A DNA stretch of 64,000 nt, from positions 16,567,372 through 16,631,371 of the forward strand of contig NC_092797.1 in assembly GCF_918797505.1 (NCBI RefSeq). The letters are read 5' to 3'. The notes beneath the pieces are model-generated. The model was not told the origin of the DNA. It made no database searches and was given only the letters and a program-made list of their open reading frames with translations. Position numbers and translations under genes: made by a program. This document shows, in pieces, positions 1-9,497 of this stretch. The stretch's first letter is position 1; every line of letters begins with the position of its first letter. The stretch is from Bemisia tabaci. Its lineage: Eukaryota > Arthropoda > Insecta > Hemiptera > Aleyrodidae.

Positions 1-983
1 GCTCGTGTTTAGCTCTTTTGGTAGCGTCCATTTAAACACGAAATGTATCAAATTTCAGACACCAGCAAATTTTCTATTGAATAACTGTCACTAATTTCGA
101 GCAAATTGAAGAAAAAGGATGAAAAAAAATTGGAAACATGAAACTTTTTGTCTGTGTAGTGTAATTTTCCCTCACAATTACCGTCATATCCAGTTGCGCA
201 GGTCAGAAATCTGAGGTAAAATCGAAACAGAAAATTAAGTCAGGAAAGAAATCGAACGAAAAGTAATTAGGAGGCCAGAGGTGACTATCTTATCCCGCGC
301 GACTCGTAAAAATTATGAAATCAGTTTCGCGACTTAAAGGACAAGAATACATGAAAATAGTTTTTAGTGGGCACCTTAACACCGGTCATAAATTTAACAT
401 AATTTTCACCGGTCATTAAGAGCTCGATACTCGGTCATTGACACCGGCCAAAGTCAACAATAAATGGGGTCGAAAACCAGGCGGGTAAAAGTATCAGGAT
501 TTCAATGCTGTCAGCGTTTCGGAGGACTCGTGTGGTTTTTAAGCTGCTTGCAAAAATCTTCTCGCGGAATCAATTATCATCGTTGGGTGCAACCTATGAA
601 TATCTTAAATAATGTACACCATTAATTTATACAGGAAAAAACTGTCTGTGCTTCACATTGCAGCAACGTATACATAAAATTGTCACAGTCGTCTGAGATA
701 CACGCATAATTTATTCTTTTAGCAGTTTAGGTGAACCTCCTTCTAAAACGCAGGTGCTCTGGAATCTGAAGCGCAAGTTTACTTGTTTTAACACGAATGC
801 CTACTCTGCAGCCTCATAATTATAAGAATGTAGTGCGAATGTAGGAATTTCTTTACTTATTTACCCAAAAGCGCGGTGGTACAAACAGTTATTAGCATGA
901 ACTAATTTTTTTGCAATTAGGAACTACAATATTTGGTTCATCCGTGAAAACACTTATGCGCTTATGAGAGAAAATGGTACATA
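1..983. other. Gene-free stretch
   Basis: No gene seen. CACCGGTCAT occurs twice near 379-416 with a related CTCGGTCAT after it; the rest is AT-rich unique-looking DNA except the repeat piece at 895-960. Confidence 0.5.
895..960. repeat. Dispersed repeat piece (GCAATTAGGAxCxACAAT)
   Basis: GCAATTAGGAACTACAATAT followed by TTGGTTCATC. Related pieces lie at 1242-1300 (inverted) and 9379-9440. The pieces at 895 and 1242 sit either side of the MITE at 984-1239. Confidence 0.5.
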
Positions 984-1239
984 TCGACGGCGTAAGTCAG
1001 CAATCACATAACTCGTTTGCGGTGTCTGAAAATCTCCGCTTCTAGGTTATTTTTTTTACAGAAGAACAAATTGACACCATTCCTTGAAGTTTTTGCGGAA
1101 TTTTCCTCGTACAGAGAAGAAAAATCATGGAAACTATAAATAATTATCGTTTAGTAGTTTTTTGTTTAAAAAAAAAAGTATAACAGGAAGTCTGCGACGT
1201 CGTAAACCGAGTTATGTGATTGCCGACTTACACCGTCGA
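984..1239. mobile_element. MITE, CGACGG family (Tc1/mariner-like), copy 1
   Basis: Terminal inverted repeats begin TCGACGG and extend about 30 bp (GTAAGTCxGCAATCACATAA). TA flanks both ends, as expected for Tc1/mariner-type insertion. No coding capacity. The full family in this window has at least five well-preserved copies plus fragments. Confidence 0.75.
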
Positions 1240-1241
1240 TA

Positions 1242-1300
1242 TGTTGTTTCGAAACTAAGCCACAATTCGTAGCTCCTAATCGCAAAATGTAGTCCATATG
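1242..1300 (-). repeat. Dispersed repeat piece, inverted copy
   Basis: Minus strand reads GGACTACATTTTGCGATTAG then GAGCTACGAATTGTGGCTTAG, close to the plus-strand copy at 9379-9440. It may be part of a larger element whose ends I cannot place. Confidence 0.55.
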
Positions 1301-1986
1301 ACGAGAGACAAGTATAACAACGCCAACTATAGGTACTACTTTCTCGGGATTCGTCATGCGAGCAGCATAAAATTGATTAAATACAAGCACTTTATAATCA
1401 TATCTTCAAAGATAACTTTATTTGATTATCATTTTGCAAGCTGCCCGCTGCGGTTGGACAGAAAAGCGGAGAGAAGGGTCATTACGGTCTATTAACGATT
1501 TTTTTACGGCAATAATTGAGTTGAAAAAAACCCTACATTTAGGAGGTATCTGCATGGAAAAAAATTAGTTGTCTTTCTGCCAAGCCACGATGCGGAAAAT
1601 TGTATCTGTCAGCTACAGGGATGCCTACGCTCCACGTGTAACCACCCGTGTTGCTCGTCAAAGTTACTGGATTGCTTGCATGAAGGAGCCCAATAGCCTG
1701 TACTTCCAAGAACGGCTTGAACGAGAGACACAAGCGTATATAGAGAAAAAGAAAGCAGAATTGGCACAAAGGGAGGCATGGAGAATGTTCATTACAATTT
1801 CTCCTTCCATCTCCGAGGTAGGCCACATAAATCTTTCGCACGGCAATCTATACACTTAAAAAAGAAGCTTTTTCTTGTATACCAGTAAGATTTGGATATC
1901 TATCATGCTGATTCTCATGAATTTTTTTTCGAGATGCGTTTGACAATTCTCCAAATTTGATCGGATTTGAACTTTTAGAATTCCTC

Positions 1987-2019
<33 letters not shown>

Positions 2020-2107
2020 TATGAAAGGTTTCGTTCACGTACAAGCAAAGCTACTATTCCTTAGTGCGTCGAATGCGACGAACACGATATGCGAACTTCA
2101 TTTTAAC
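1301..2107. other. Gene-free stretch with one weak open frame
   Basis: A plus-strand open frame at 1569-1859 (96 codons) contains a lysine/glutamate-rich helix-like part (LERETQAYIEKKKAELAQRE) but no family was recognised, and three frames are open here. I do not call a gene. Confidence 0.4.
1992..2017 (+). repeat. 26 bp A-run
   Basis: Uninterrupted poly(A) of 26. No target duplication or recognisable retroposed gene lies upstream, so I do not call a retrocopy. Confidence 0.9.
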
Positions 2108-2172
2108 TCCTGGATGCAACTATTCGGGCTCCATGGATGTCCGTGTTGCATACGCACGGGATTGAAGGCGTT
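2108..2172 (+). repeat. Dispersed coding-like repeat (QLFxLxGCPCCxR), copy 1
   Basis: CTGGATGCAACTATTCGGGC then ATGGATGTCCGTGTTGC matches the reverse complement of 18205-18262. In one frame both copies translate to QLFxLxGCPCCxR, so an ancient coding sequence is possible. It lies just outside the left arm of the foldback element. Confidence 0.5.
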
Positions 2173-2282
2173 TTCACTATCCGGGCACTCACCTCTTATC
2201 CTGCGGCCCGGCACCAACGACGGGTGCTACGAGGATCCAAAATTGCAGAGCGCTTTCAATTCTTTGTTTATATGTTACCGGC

Positions 2283-2465
2283 AAACCCCGTTTTTCAGGC
2301 AGACCTAGGTCTGCCTAGGCAAACCTAGGTCTGCCTAGGTAGACCTAGGTCTGCCAAGCACCTCGTTTGGCAAACCTAGGATTGCCTGAAAATTTTAGGC
2401 AGACCTAGGTTTGCCAAAAGTGATTTTAGGCAAACTAGGTTTGCCAAACGATTTTTTTGGCAAAC
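2283..2465. repeat. Palindrome block (GGCAGACCTAGGTCTGCC type), left arm
   Basis: Repeated units of TAGGCAGACCTAGGTCTGCC and the variant with CAAACC/GGTTTGCC. GGCAGACCTAGGTCTGCC is a perfect 18 bp palindrome centred on CCTAGG. The mirror block is at about 4605-4795. Confidence 0.9.
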
Positions 2466-2479
2466 CCCGTTTCTGATTT

Positions 2480-2731
2480 CTACCGCTAAAGTGACTTTAC
2501 CGGAAAACTTTTTCTACCGCTAAAGTGACTTTACCGGAAAACTTTTCTACCGCTAAAGTGGCCTTACCGGAAAACTTTTTCTACCGCTAAAGTGACTTTA
2601 CCGGAAAACTTTTTCTACCGCTAAAGTGACTTTACCGGAAAACTTTTCTACCGCTAAAGTGGCCTTACCGGAAAACTTTTTCTACCGCTAAAGTGACTTT
2701 ACCGGAAAACTTTTTCTACCGCTAAAGTGAC
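2480..2731 (+). repeat. Tandem array of a 33-34 bp unit, left arm
   Basis: About 7.5 copies of a unit containing CTACCGCTAAAGTGACTTTA followed by CCGGAAAACTTTT(T). Units alternate between GTGACTT and GTGGCCT and between 4 and 5 T's in a three-unit higher-order pattern that repeats twice. Each unit contains an imperfect palindrome, CCGNTAAAGTNACTTTANCGG with one ambiguous centre. Confidence 0.95.
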
Positions 2732-2821
2732 AGTACGAATTCAATGAGAAACAACTATTTATCCCCACGCAGACCGGGGCGAGCGGTGGTTTATTATAAA
2801 AGAATCACAGGTGAGGCTGAA

Positions 2822-3080
2822 TAACAGTGTAACATAATATCACAAGTGCTTAAAACAGGGCACGAGAAATCTGAGTAGCAAAAAAAATTGGAAAAAAAAT
2901 GCAAAATTTACAATTACAATTTGAAAAAAGATACAATTTGAAATCGTTACAGATTCCTTGTCACTTTTTTAACATAATATCATAATATCACAAGTGCTTA
3001 AAAAAGGGCATGAGGGAAAACGTTACACAATTGATGCAATTCGAAATCATTATAGATTTCTTGTCACTTTTTTATTTCCT
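2822..3080. repeat. Imperfect tandem duplication next to the integrase stop
   Basis: TAATATCACAAGTGCTTAAA followed by AGGGCA occurs at about 2837 and about 2985. TTGTCACTTTTTT, preceded by a sequence similar in both copies, occurs at about 2958 and about 3062. The second copy runs straight into the truncated integrase reading frame. Confidence 0.7.
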
Positions 3081-4194
3081 TGAAGATGTCCTTCAAGTGC
3101 GCAGCTACTTCCTCAGCTGTTTTGTGCGAGAGGGCTCGAAGCTGAATAAATTTTGTTAAGTGGTCTTGATAATTGAGGATGAACCGTTTCCCTTGGATTT
3201 CTTGACTCTGCATGTCCACAAGATCGACCTGGCAGCGACTGTTTAGCTGTTTGTGCAGGATGGGCTTCGTCACGAGTCCTCTTTTTCGTTTGGTTTTCTT
3301 CCCGGCACAGACCTCGCACATCCCTAGAAACTTTTCGATCATAGGTCTCGTAATGTTAGCATATTTGCGACCTGAAAGCAGAAAAACAAGGACAAGTAAT
3401 TTCAAACAAGTCAGCCAGTGCCGAGTATTTTTCCCGCGATAGATAGATGGGAAAATACTTGACCCAGTCGCTCTCCTATTTTCGCGCCTTGAGACAAGCT
3501 GTCCGCTGCATGTGCCGCTAAGTACAGTGAAAATCGTGGATCGGTAAGATAAGCAGCGACAGCTCGGAGGTAGGATTCTCGACTGCGAAATGAAAGGTCC
3601 ACGGTTCGAGTGTGACTGGCGGCGCTTAATTTTTACATCGAATTTAAAAAAAAAAAACAAAAAATTTACCGAACAAATTAGTGAGATAATCAATAATATT
3701 AAGTGACATAATAAAATTAAAATAAATCTGAGACCAACATAGTTCATTATTTTTTTAAAAATTACCATATAGAATACGTCAAGGCTCGTGCTATAAAAAC
3801 AGAAAATAAAGAGGAAAAAAAAAATTGATAAAAATAATGGTTAACTACGAAACTTACCAAGCTCTGCTTTCAACCGGTCTCGACCTCCGTGTCCAATAGC
3901 AGCATGAGTCGCTTCAATTGTTCTGTATACTTCCTCCAATGGAACAAAATACACAATGTCATCGGTTCCCGTTGCTTTCACCAACTTTTCTATACCCCCG
4001 ATTTCAATAACATTAAACCGCCTAACACGTCTCTTCTGTTGGGGGGTTTTATTCCGAGCACTTCTCGCGGCTTTCACTTCATTTATCAGATCACTGTACT
4101 GTTCTCTGGGAATAACATGCAATTGGTTTTTTTCACTATCTTCATTTATAAAACTACGTAAAAAAAGTTCAAAATTAACGTTCGCGGTAGCCAT
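3064..4194 (-). pseudogene. Integrase-like transposase (KRBA2/Ginger-type), two exons, truncated in the catalytic core
   Basis: Exons 4194-3858 and 3371-3064 join in frame at a good GT-AG intron to give 214 residues. The frame starts MATANVNFELF. Around the splice is an HHCC zinc-binding motif (H-x4-H in HAAIGH, then C-x2-C in MCEVC about 28 residues later). The integrase core then starts with VDLVDMQS (first catalytic Asp) and LNYQDHLTKF. Translation stops 9 codons after EEVAAHLKD, before the region where the second Asp and the Glu should be, so the enzyme cannot be active. The closest family by memory is the KRAB-A domain-containing 2 type integrases, related to Ginger transposons and Gypsy integrases. 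A repeated AT-rich stretch (2822-3080) abuts the break and may mark an internal deletion. It lies between the inverted arms of the foldback element. Confidence 0.75.
3500..3656 (+). mobile_element. Possible tRNA-derived SINE inside the integrase intron
   Basis: The stretch contains AGCTCGGAGGTAGGATTCTC, resembling a D-arm/A-box, and GGTCCACGGTTCGAGT about 35 bp later, resembling a T-arm with a pol III B box. It ends after an AT-rich 3' part in an A-run. This is the layout of a tRNA-head SINE. The 5' border is unclear and no second copy was found in the window. Confidence 0.4.
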
Positions 4195-4390
4195 GATTAC
4201 TCCGTTGCACAAAAACAAAACACTGATCACTGTCCTCCGTGGACGCCGCGTTCCGCGAAGCGTGTTTGGTGCGCTACCGTTCGCACCTAATCCACAAGAA
4301 TTTGTCTTCCCTGTCATCTAATTGGAATGTCCACTGATAACGCCGCCGAATTTTTCTCACGAGTGCTTCCCTTGTTGCCAAGTAAGCGGT

Positions 4391-4597
4391 GAAAAAGTTT
4401 TCCGGTAAAGTCACTTTAGCGGTAGAAAAAGTTTTCCGGTAAGGCCACTTTAGCGGTAGAAAAGTTTTCCGGTAAAGTCACTTTAGCGGTAGAAAAAGTT
4501 TTCCGGTAAAGTCACTTTAGCGGTAGAAAAAGTTTTCCGGTAAAGTCACTTTAGCGGTAGAAAAAGTTTTCCGGTAAAGTCACTTTAGCGGTAGAAA
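4391..4597 (-). repeat. Tandem array of the same 33-34 bp unit, right arm
   Basis: Six copies in the opposite orientation to the left-arm array. One copy has the GGCC variant; the others have GTCAC. Copy number and variant order differ between the arms, so the two arrays have changed independently since the arms were last identical. Confidence 0.95.
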
Positions 4598-4604
4598 TCA
4601 GAAA

Positions 4605-4795
4605 CGGGGTTTGCCAAAAAAATCGTTTGGCAAACCTAGTTTGCCTAAAATCACTTTTGGCAAACCTAGGTCTGCCTAAAATTTTCAGGCAATCCTAGGT
4701 TTGCCAAACGAGGTGCTTGGCAGACCTAGGTCTACCTAGGCAGACCTAGGTTTGCCTAGGCAGACCTAGGTCTGCCTGAAAAACGGGGTTTGCCG
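4605..4795. repeat. Palindrome block, right arm
   Basis: Inverted copy of the left block, with the same CCTAGG-centred palindromes ending in CTGAAAAACGGGGTTTGCCG. It is nearly identical to the left block over its whole length. Confidence 0.9.
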
Positions 4796-5357
4796 GTAAC
4801 ATATACAACAAATGTATTTCCAAGGCATGAATAGGCATACAGGCGTACAGGCATAGGACGCGATTATTTTCTGTGTTCCAGTTTTGATATCGTGATGTGC
4901 TAAATATGATTTGTAGAGAAACTGCAACTTTTCATGCCTGAGAGATGCCTTCGAAGTATTTATGAAGAATTGAAGGCACTCCGCAATTTCAGATCCTCGG
5001 AGTAAAGCCCGTCGCAGGTTGAACATGAATTTTCACAATGCTGATGCAATTTTGCATTTTTCGCATTTTTGCAAAAACTGATGTTAATTTCTTCACATCA
5101 TAAATTGTAGGAGTTGTTTTCAGAAGGAAATTGTCATTGAAACCACTACTAAAGTCCCTACGTTCCATATTTTAACACCGATATGAGCTTTTAGTAAAGA
5201 CTCCCTTAAAAACTGAAAAGGCAAACAACTTTCTTCACCCTTGGCTGCTATTTTCTGAATCCTGAGGACCTACATGGGGCCGCAATACGGCGCTGCAATA
5301 AATTATACAGCGTGGAGGTAGTTTTTAGGCTTCGATGGTTACGTAAGCATGCCAGCG

Positions 5358-5714
5358 GGGTGATTATTGAAGTTGATAGACAAAGCGATACACAAAGAAG
5401 ACGAAAGGGAAATAAAGCGATCCTATCGGTGGAAACGGATGGCTGCAGTGAACAAAGGAGGTAAGTAATAGACAAACTAATGGCAACCCTCGAGAGACCC
5501 TATAGTTAGTTCATCATTTCCCCCTTAGTCTAGGACAACCACCCGTTTAAACCACGGTATCGCTCCATGTTCCCGTCTTTTTCGTCTATCGCTTTGTCTA
5601 TTGCAACAATTATTGCTTTGTCTATCGCCTTGTCTATGCCTTTGTCTATCGCTTTGTCTGTAGCTTTGTCTAATGCTTTGTCTATTGCATTGTCTATAAA
5701 TTTCAATCATCAGT
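5358..5714. mobile_element. TIR element (GATTATTGAA family), copy 1, with expanded 12 bp array
   Basis: Left end TGATTATTGAAGTTGATAGA, right end TTTCAATCATCA, with matching CAAAGCGAT / ATCGCTTTG subterminal parts. The right arm contains about nine tandem variants of a 12 bp unit (TCTATCGCTTTG), from 5583 to 5698. The copy at 25612-25873 has only one or two. Confidence 0.7.
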
Positions 5715-5735
5715 CAGCAAGCTGGGACAATATGC

Positions 5736-6031
5736 CACGGAGAAAAAAACTTCGTGCGTGGGACCCGAAGTTGAGGTCATATGAATCTCTGAAGTTTTCG
5801 GATCACGTATCTAAAAACTTGAGGTCCAGCTGCCGAAGTTCAGGTCAGACATCTGAAGTACTCCGATTTATACCGAAGGGTTCGGGTCATACATCTGCAT
5901 ACCGAAGTGCCTCGATGTCTGACCCGAACTTCGGCAGCTCGACCTCAAGTTTTCGGATGCGTGATCAGAAAACTTCAGAGATCCATATGACCTCAACTTC
6001 GGGTCCCATGCACGAAGTTTTTTTCTCCGTG
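5736..6031. mobile_element. 296 bp foldback element, almost fully palindromic, copy 1
   Basis: CACGGAGAAAAAAACTTCGT at the left and its reverse complement at the right. The arms continue with GACCCGAAGTTGAGGTCATA and cover most of the element, so a transcript would form a long hairpin. No clear target duplication. Confidence 0.8.
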
Positions 6032-8080
6032 TGACGCTTTACAGTTGATATCTGAAAATTATCCGTTTACTCACGGTTAAAAATCAACTCCCAAATGGTT
6101 TTCTCCGGGCCGAAACTGGCGTGGGGTTTGCCCCGCCCCGAGCAGCAAGGGACACAGTTCTCGACCCGACACATTTGATTAAAGCGACGGCACCAAAACA
6201 TTAAACACTCCCGAAACGAGCATCACCGAGGGTAAGAGAAAAATTCACCGATCGGCACGCTCCAGTCGGCAGGCTGATAAGCAGCGCACGCCGAAGCAGG
6301 GAAAAAAAAATTGAAATTCAGTCACCCCGGTAATAGCCGGTCGCAATTAAGAAAAAAAGGAGAAAAATCGTAGATAAAAACGCGGGTTACGTAAGAGGGT
6401 TTAAGCGAAGATCCTATCCGGACGGCGGGCGCGGCGCGCGGTCGCGACAATTTTGAACGAGCAACTGACTGAGAAAATAGTTCGGTGGAAGCTGCTAACT
6501 TTTGAACTTCGTCCGGTTGCGAAACAATTGCCAAGTGGGGCCGGTAATCCCCCGGATTCTGCCCTGGCTCCCTTGGTTTGACGAGCCGATGACGAAGGTT
6601 AATGAGCGAACCGGTTCCATGCAGAGAGAACGGAACAGACAATTATACAAAGCTGGATACTCATTAAAATCATTTGAGCTTTTTAACTTTTCCCATACTT
6701 AGGAACATACTGAAGAAAGCAAGGAGGGGCTTATTGATAGTCGTCCCTTGGCTACCTCCTTCCCGTAGGGGGGTGGGCTGGGAGGCCCCCTTTATCGATG
6801 ACCACAGTGCGAAACCACGGATTTCCGTTTGCGACGTTGTAAACTTCCTGTTCTACTAAAAAAACTGGTCGACGAAATGTCTGAAAAACTTCCTTGATTT
6901 TTCTACTCTGTAAGCAGAATATTCTGTATAAATGTACGCTTTAAAATCAAAAGGAAGTATATCTATTCTGCCTTTGAACCCTGAGATTCATAAGAATATG
7001 TGAAAGACAGGGCTCATATCATGGACAATGAATACTGTTTCTCTTTTGTCATTAGGGGAGGTTCAAGGCAATCCTGGACATAGCATCAAATGAAGGATTA
7101 AAATAACTCTCAAGTAAAATTTGATCGTGAAACTTTGGGGATGGACCCTTGCAATGGATTACAATCATTTTCCACCACAACAACAACAACAAAAATACTC
7201 CAGAAAAAAGTCTATGATTTTGAAAAGCTTAAGGGTAGGTACAAACCTACCTTAAAATTTTCAAACCCGGCAAAATATTTTCTTTTGTATTATTATAAGA
7301 GGGTGGCAGGGTTAATTGGGGATGGGAAACAATTGCCCTTTTTTCCTCTGCAATTAAAACTGACCTTTTTGGAAGGCAATTTAAGTTAATTTTGATAAAA
7401 AGACAGTGTAGAAGATATCTCGAAATTTTTGATGCAATTTCAGGCGATTCTCAATTTTTTTTCTGTCAAAGACAGTTTGAGAGATATTTTTTAAGTTGCC
7501 CTCCCCCGAGCAAAAGTAACCTCCAGTGAACCTTCTAGCCCCTACCTACCCCCTTCACTAAAGGAAAAACGGTTTGCATGATGTCTCTTAATCTTGGATT
7601 TAGTAAATACTGTCTTAGGGCACGTATTATTACTCTATCCTTTGCGAGGAGTCTAATTTTCCCACCAAAAAAATTAGATTTCCTACATAAAACTCACGTC
7701 GCCGCTCGGAAAAAACGAAGCTGGTCGAAGCTATGATGACCAAGTCGAGTCAATTTGACAACATCGTGTGACAATCATAGAACTTGATCAGGAGCACGGG
7801 GAGAGACGCGATGACGTCACGGTAATGGCTGTAAAGGTCGGAGCAGTTGTACGCGAAGCCACGCGGTGGCGTCTTTTGAATGGAGTGGGTGGTGGAGAGA
7901 GACATACGAGAGCGGAGGGGGGGGGGGTCGCTGGTTATGAATGGAAGCGCGTGTCTTGACTTTGAGAATGGGCCACGAGTTGAACGAGTTAAGACTTAAG
8001 TCCCGCTTCGGTTTTAGCGCTACGTGCCATAGTACCCGTCAGCAAAAGCTTTGTCACGTTTTTTTCATTTCTTGAAAAAA
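6032..8080. other. Gene-free stretch
   Basis: GC-richer around 6100-6650 and 7680-8040, with only short frames that overlap each other on both strands. Contains the MITE fragment at 6795-6905. No gene seen. Confidence 0.45.
6795..6905. mobile_element. MITE fragment, CGACGG family
   Basis: Starts TCGATGACC after a TA, followed by GCGAAACCACGGATTTCCGT, which matches the family's terminal part. Similarity fades after about 110 bp and no right end was found. Confidence 0.5.
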
Positions 8081-8256
8081 CAGCACTTATCTATGATTTT
8101 GAGAATTTTTTGGCTCAGAGGATGGTTTTTTACTCGAAGATACAATTTCTAGGAGGGTGAAAGATTTTTTTAATTTTTTTTTTTTTTTTTTTTAAAGCGA
8201 CACTTATCTATGATTATGAACATGTTTTTGGCTTAAAGAATGTTTCTTTATTCGAT

Positions 8257-8292
<36 letters not shown>
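8081..8292 (+). repeat. Tandem duplication ending in long T-runs
   Basis: GCACTTATCTATGATTTTGA and GACACTTATCTATGATTATG start two units about 118 bp apart. Each ends in a T-run; the second is an uninterrupted run of 33 T (8260-8292). Confidence 0.7.
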
Positions 8293-8297
<5 letters not shown>

Positions 8298-8823
8298 TAA
8301 CCCACTGGCGGGGTGTCTCTCTGTGCAATCCTAACTTAGACCCTTTTCTGTACCCCCAAACAAAAAATTCCTAATTCCATGCATATCCACAGTCCACTCA
8401 TTAAGACAAACTCTCAGAACTAATCCTCAGAGAAACATAAACAGTATCCTCCTTCGTTTTTCCCCATGAATTCAAGGTTTTTTTTTTCTTCTCTGGTAAA
8501 TTAGTATTTAATATACTGGTACTGGAAACTACCTTGTAGTATAAACGATTTTTCTGCATTTTTTTCATTTTTTTTTCTTTTCCCTTTTCCCTTTTTTTAG
8601 CCTGGTATAAGGAGGAGCAGACTCTTTGCATTAACTTTATAAATCTCCTTGTTTCTTTTTAACGACTCTGACATTTCAGTTAAACCTACATTCCTCGAAA
8701 GAGGAAAAGAACAAGTTGCGGCACCGGAAGGTTGACCTACAGAGGATTTGGATGTTCTGCATGCCAAACTGGACTGACCTCCATCCGATGTGCCAAAAGT
8801 CCGATTTGAAAGTCTGATTTCTA

Positions 8824-9080
8824 CACAGAGAAAAAAACTTCGTGCATGGGACCCGAAGTTGAGGTCATATGGATCTCTGAAGTTTTCAGTCTGAGTTCTG
8901 AAGTCAGACGTCTAGGTTCAGGTCACACATCTGAAGTACTCCGGTACGTACTGAAAGCTTCAGATGTCTAACCCGAACTTCGGCAGTTGGACCTCAAGTT
9001 TTCTGATGCGTGATCCAAAAACTTCAGAGATCCATATGACCTCAACTTCGGGGACCATGCACGAAGTTTTTTTCTCCGTG
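8824..9080. mobile_element. 257 bp foldback element, copy 2
   Basis: Same family as 5736-6031 (CACAGAGAAAAAAACTTCGT ... ACGAAGTTTTTTTCTCCGTG). Flanked by TA on both sides. The reading frames across it are by-products of the palindrome. Confidence 0.8.
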
Positions 9081-9378
9081 TACAGATACGAAAATCCACC
9101 CTCGTCCACGTGGAGCTATAGCTTAACAATGGTCACTAATGTGATAAAAATGCACCAATTATTTACGCAAAAGGGTGATGGGTACACAAAGCGTGAACAA
9201 ATTTTCCGAGGCTTTTGCATGAAATGTAACATAGGGGTGATTTTCGTCGAAAAATGGACACCAATTGTTGTAGCTTTTGCACGATCTTCACATACAACAG
9301 GATGGTCCTCTCAAAGAGACGTTTTTCACAACAAACTCGTTTTTCCATTTTGAGACACTTTAGAATTCAAGATCAATT

Positions 9379-9440
9379 GGACTACATTTTGCAATTAGGA
9401 GCCACAATTTCTGGCTCATTTCAGAAACAACGTATATGTC
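9379..9440 (+). repeat. Dispersed repeat piece
   Basis: GGACTACATTTTGCAATTAG then GAGCCACAATTTCTGGCTCA. It lies 58 bp before hAT-type MITE copy 1. Confidence 0.55.
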
Positions 9441-9497
9441 GTCAGTCTATCCCTATGCAGATAAAAGTTTTTACGTTAGAGCCAGAAATATTAGTTC

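Larger units (their letters stand above)
2212..5013. mobile_element. Foldback-type DNA transposon with long compound inverted repeats and a truncated integrase gene
   Basis: Two inverted arms (about 2212-2731 and 4391-5013) flank a 1.66 kb centre. From outside in, each arm has a coding-like patch (LRGSxIAExxQFF in translation), a TTACCGGCAAACCCCGTTT boundary, a block of GGCAGACCTAGGTCTGCC-type palindromes, and a tandem array of a 33-34 bp unit. The left arm appears to have lost about 170 bp next to the coding-like patch compared with the right. The centre holds a minus-strand integrase-like gene. No clean target-site duplication was found at the outer ends, so the borders are approximate. The organisation recalls Foldback or Galileo elements, but the protein is of the retroviral-integrase type used by Ginger elements. 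Confidence 0.75.

Noticed and set aside
1992..2017. Poly(A) run as the tail of a retrocopied gene
   Set aside because: No gene-like sequence precedes it on the plus strand and no flanking duplication was found.
5567..6034. 155-codon open frame
   Set aside because: It runs through a 12 bp tandem array and then a palindromic transposon; both explain the openness.
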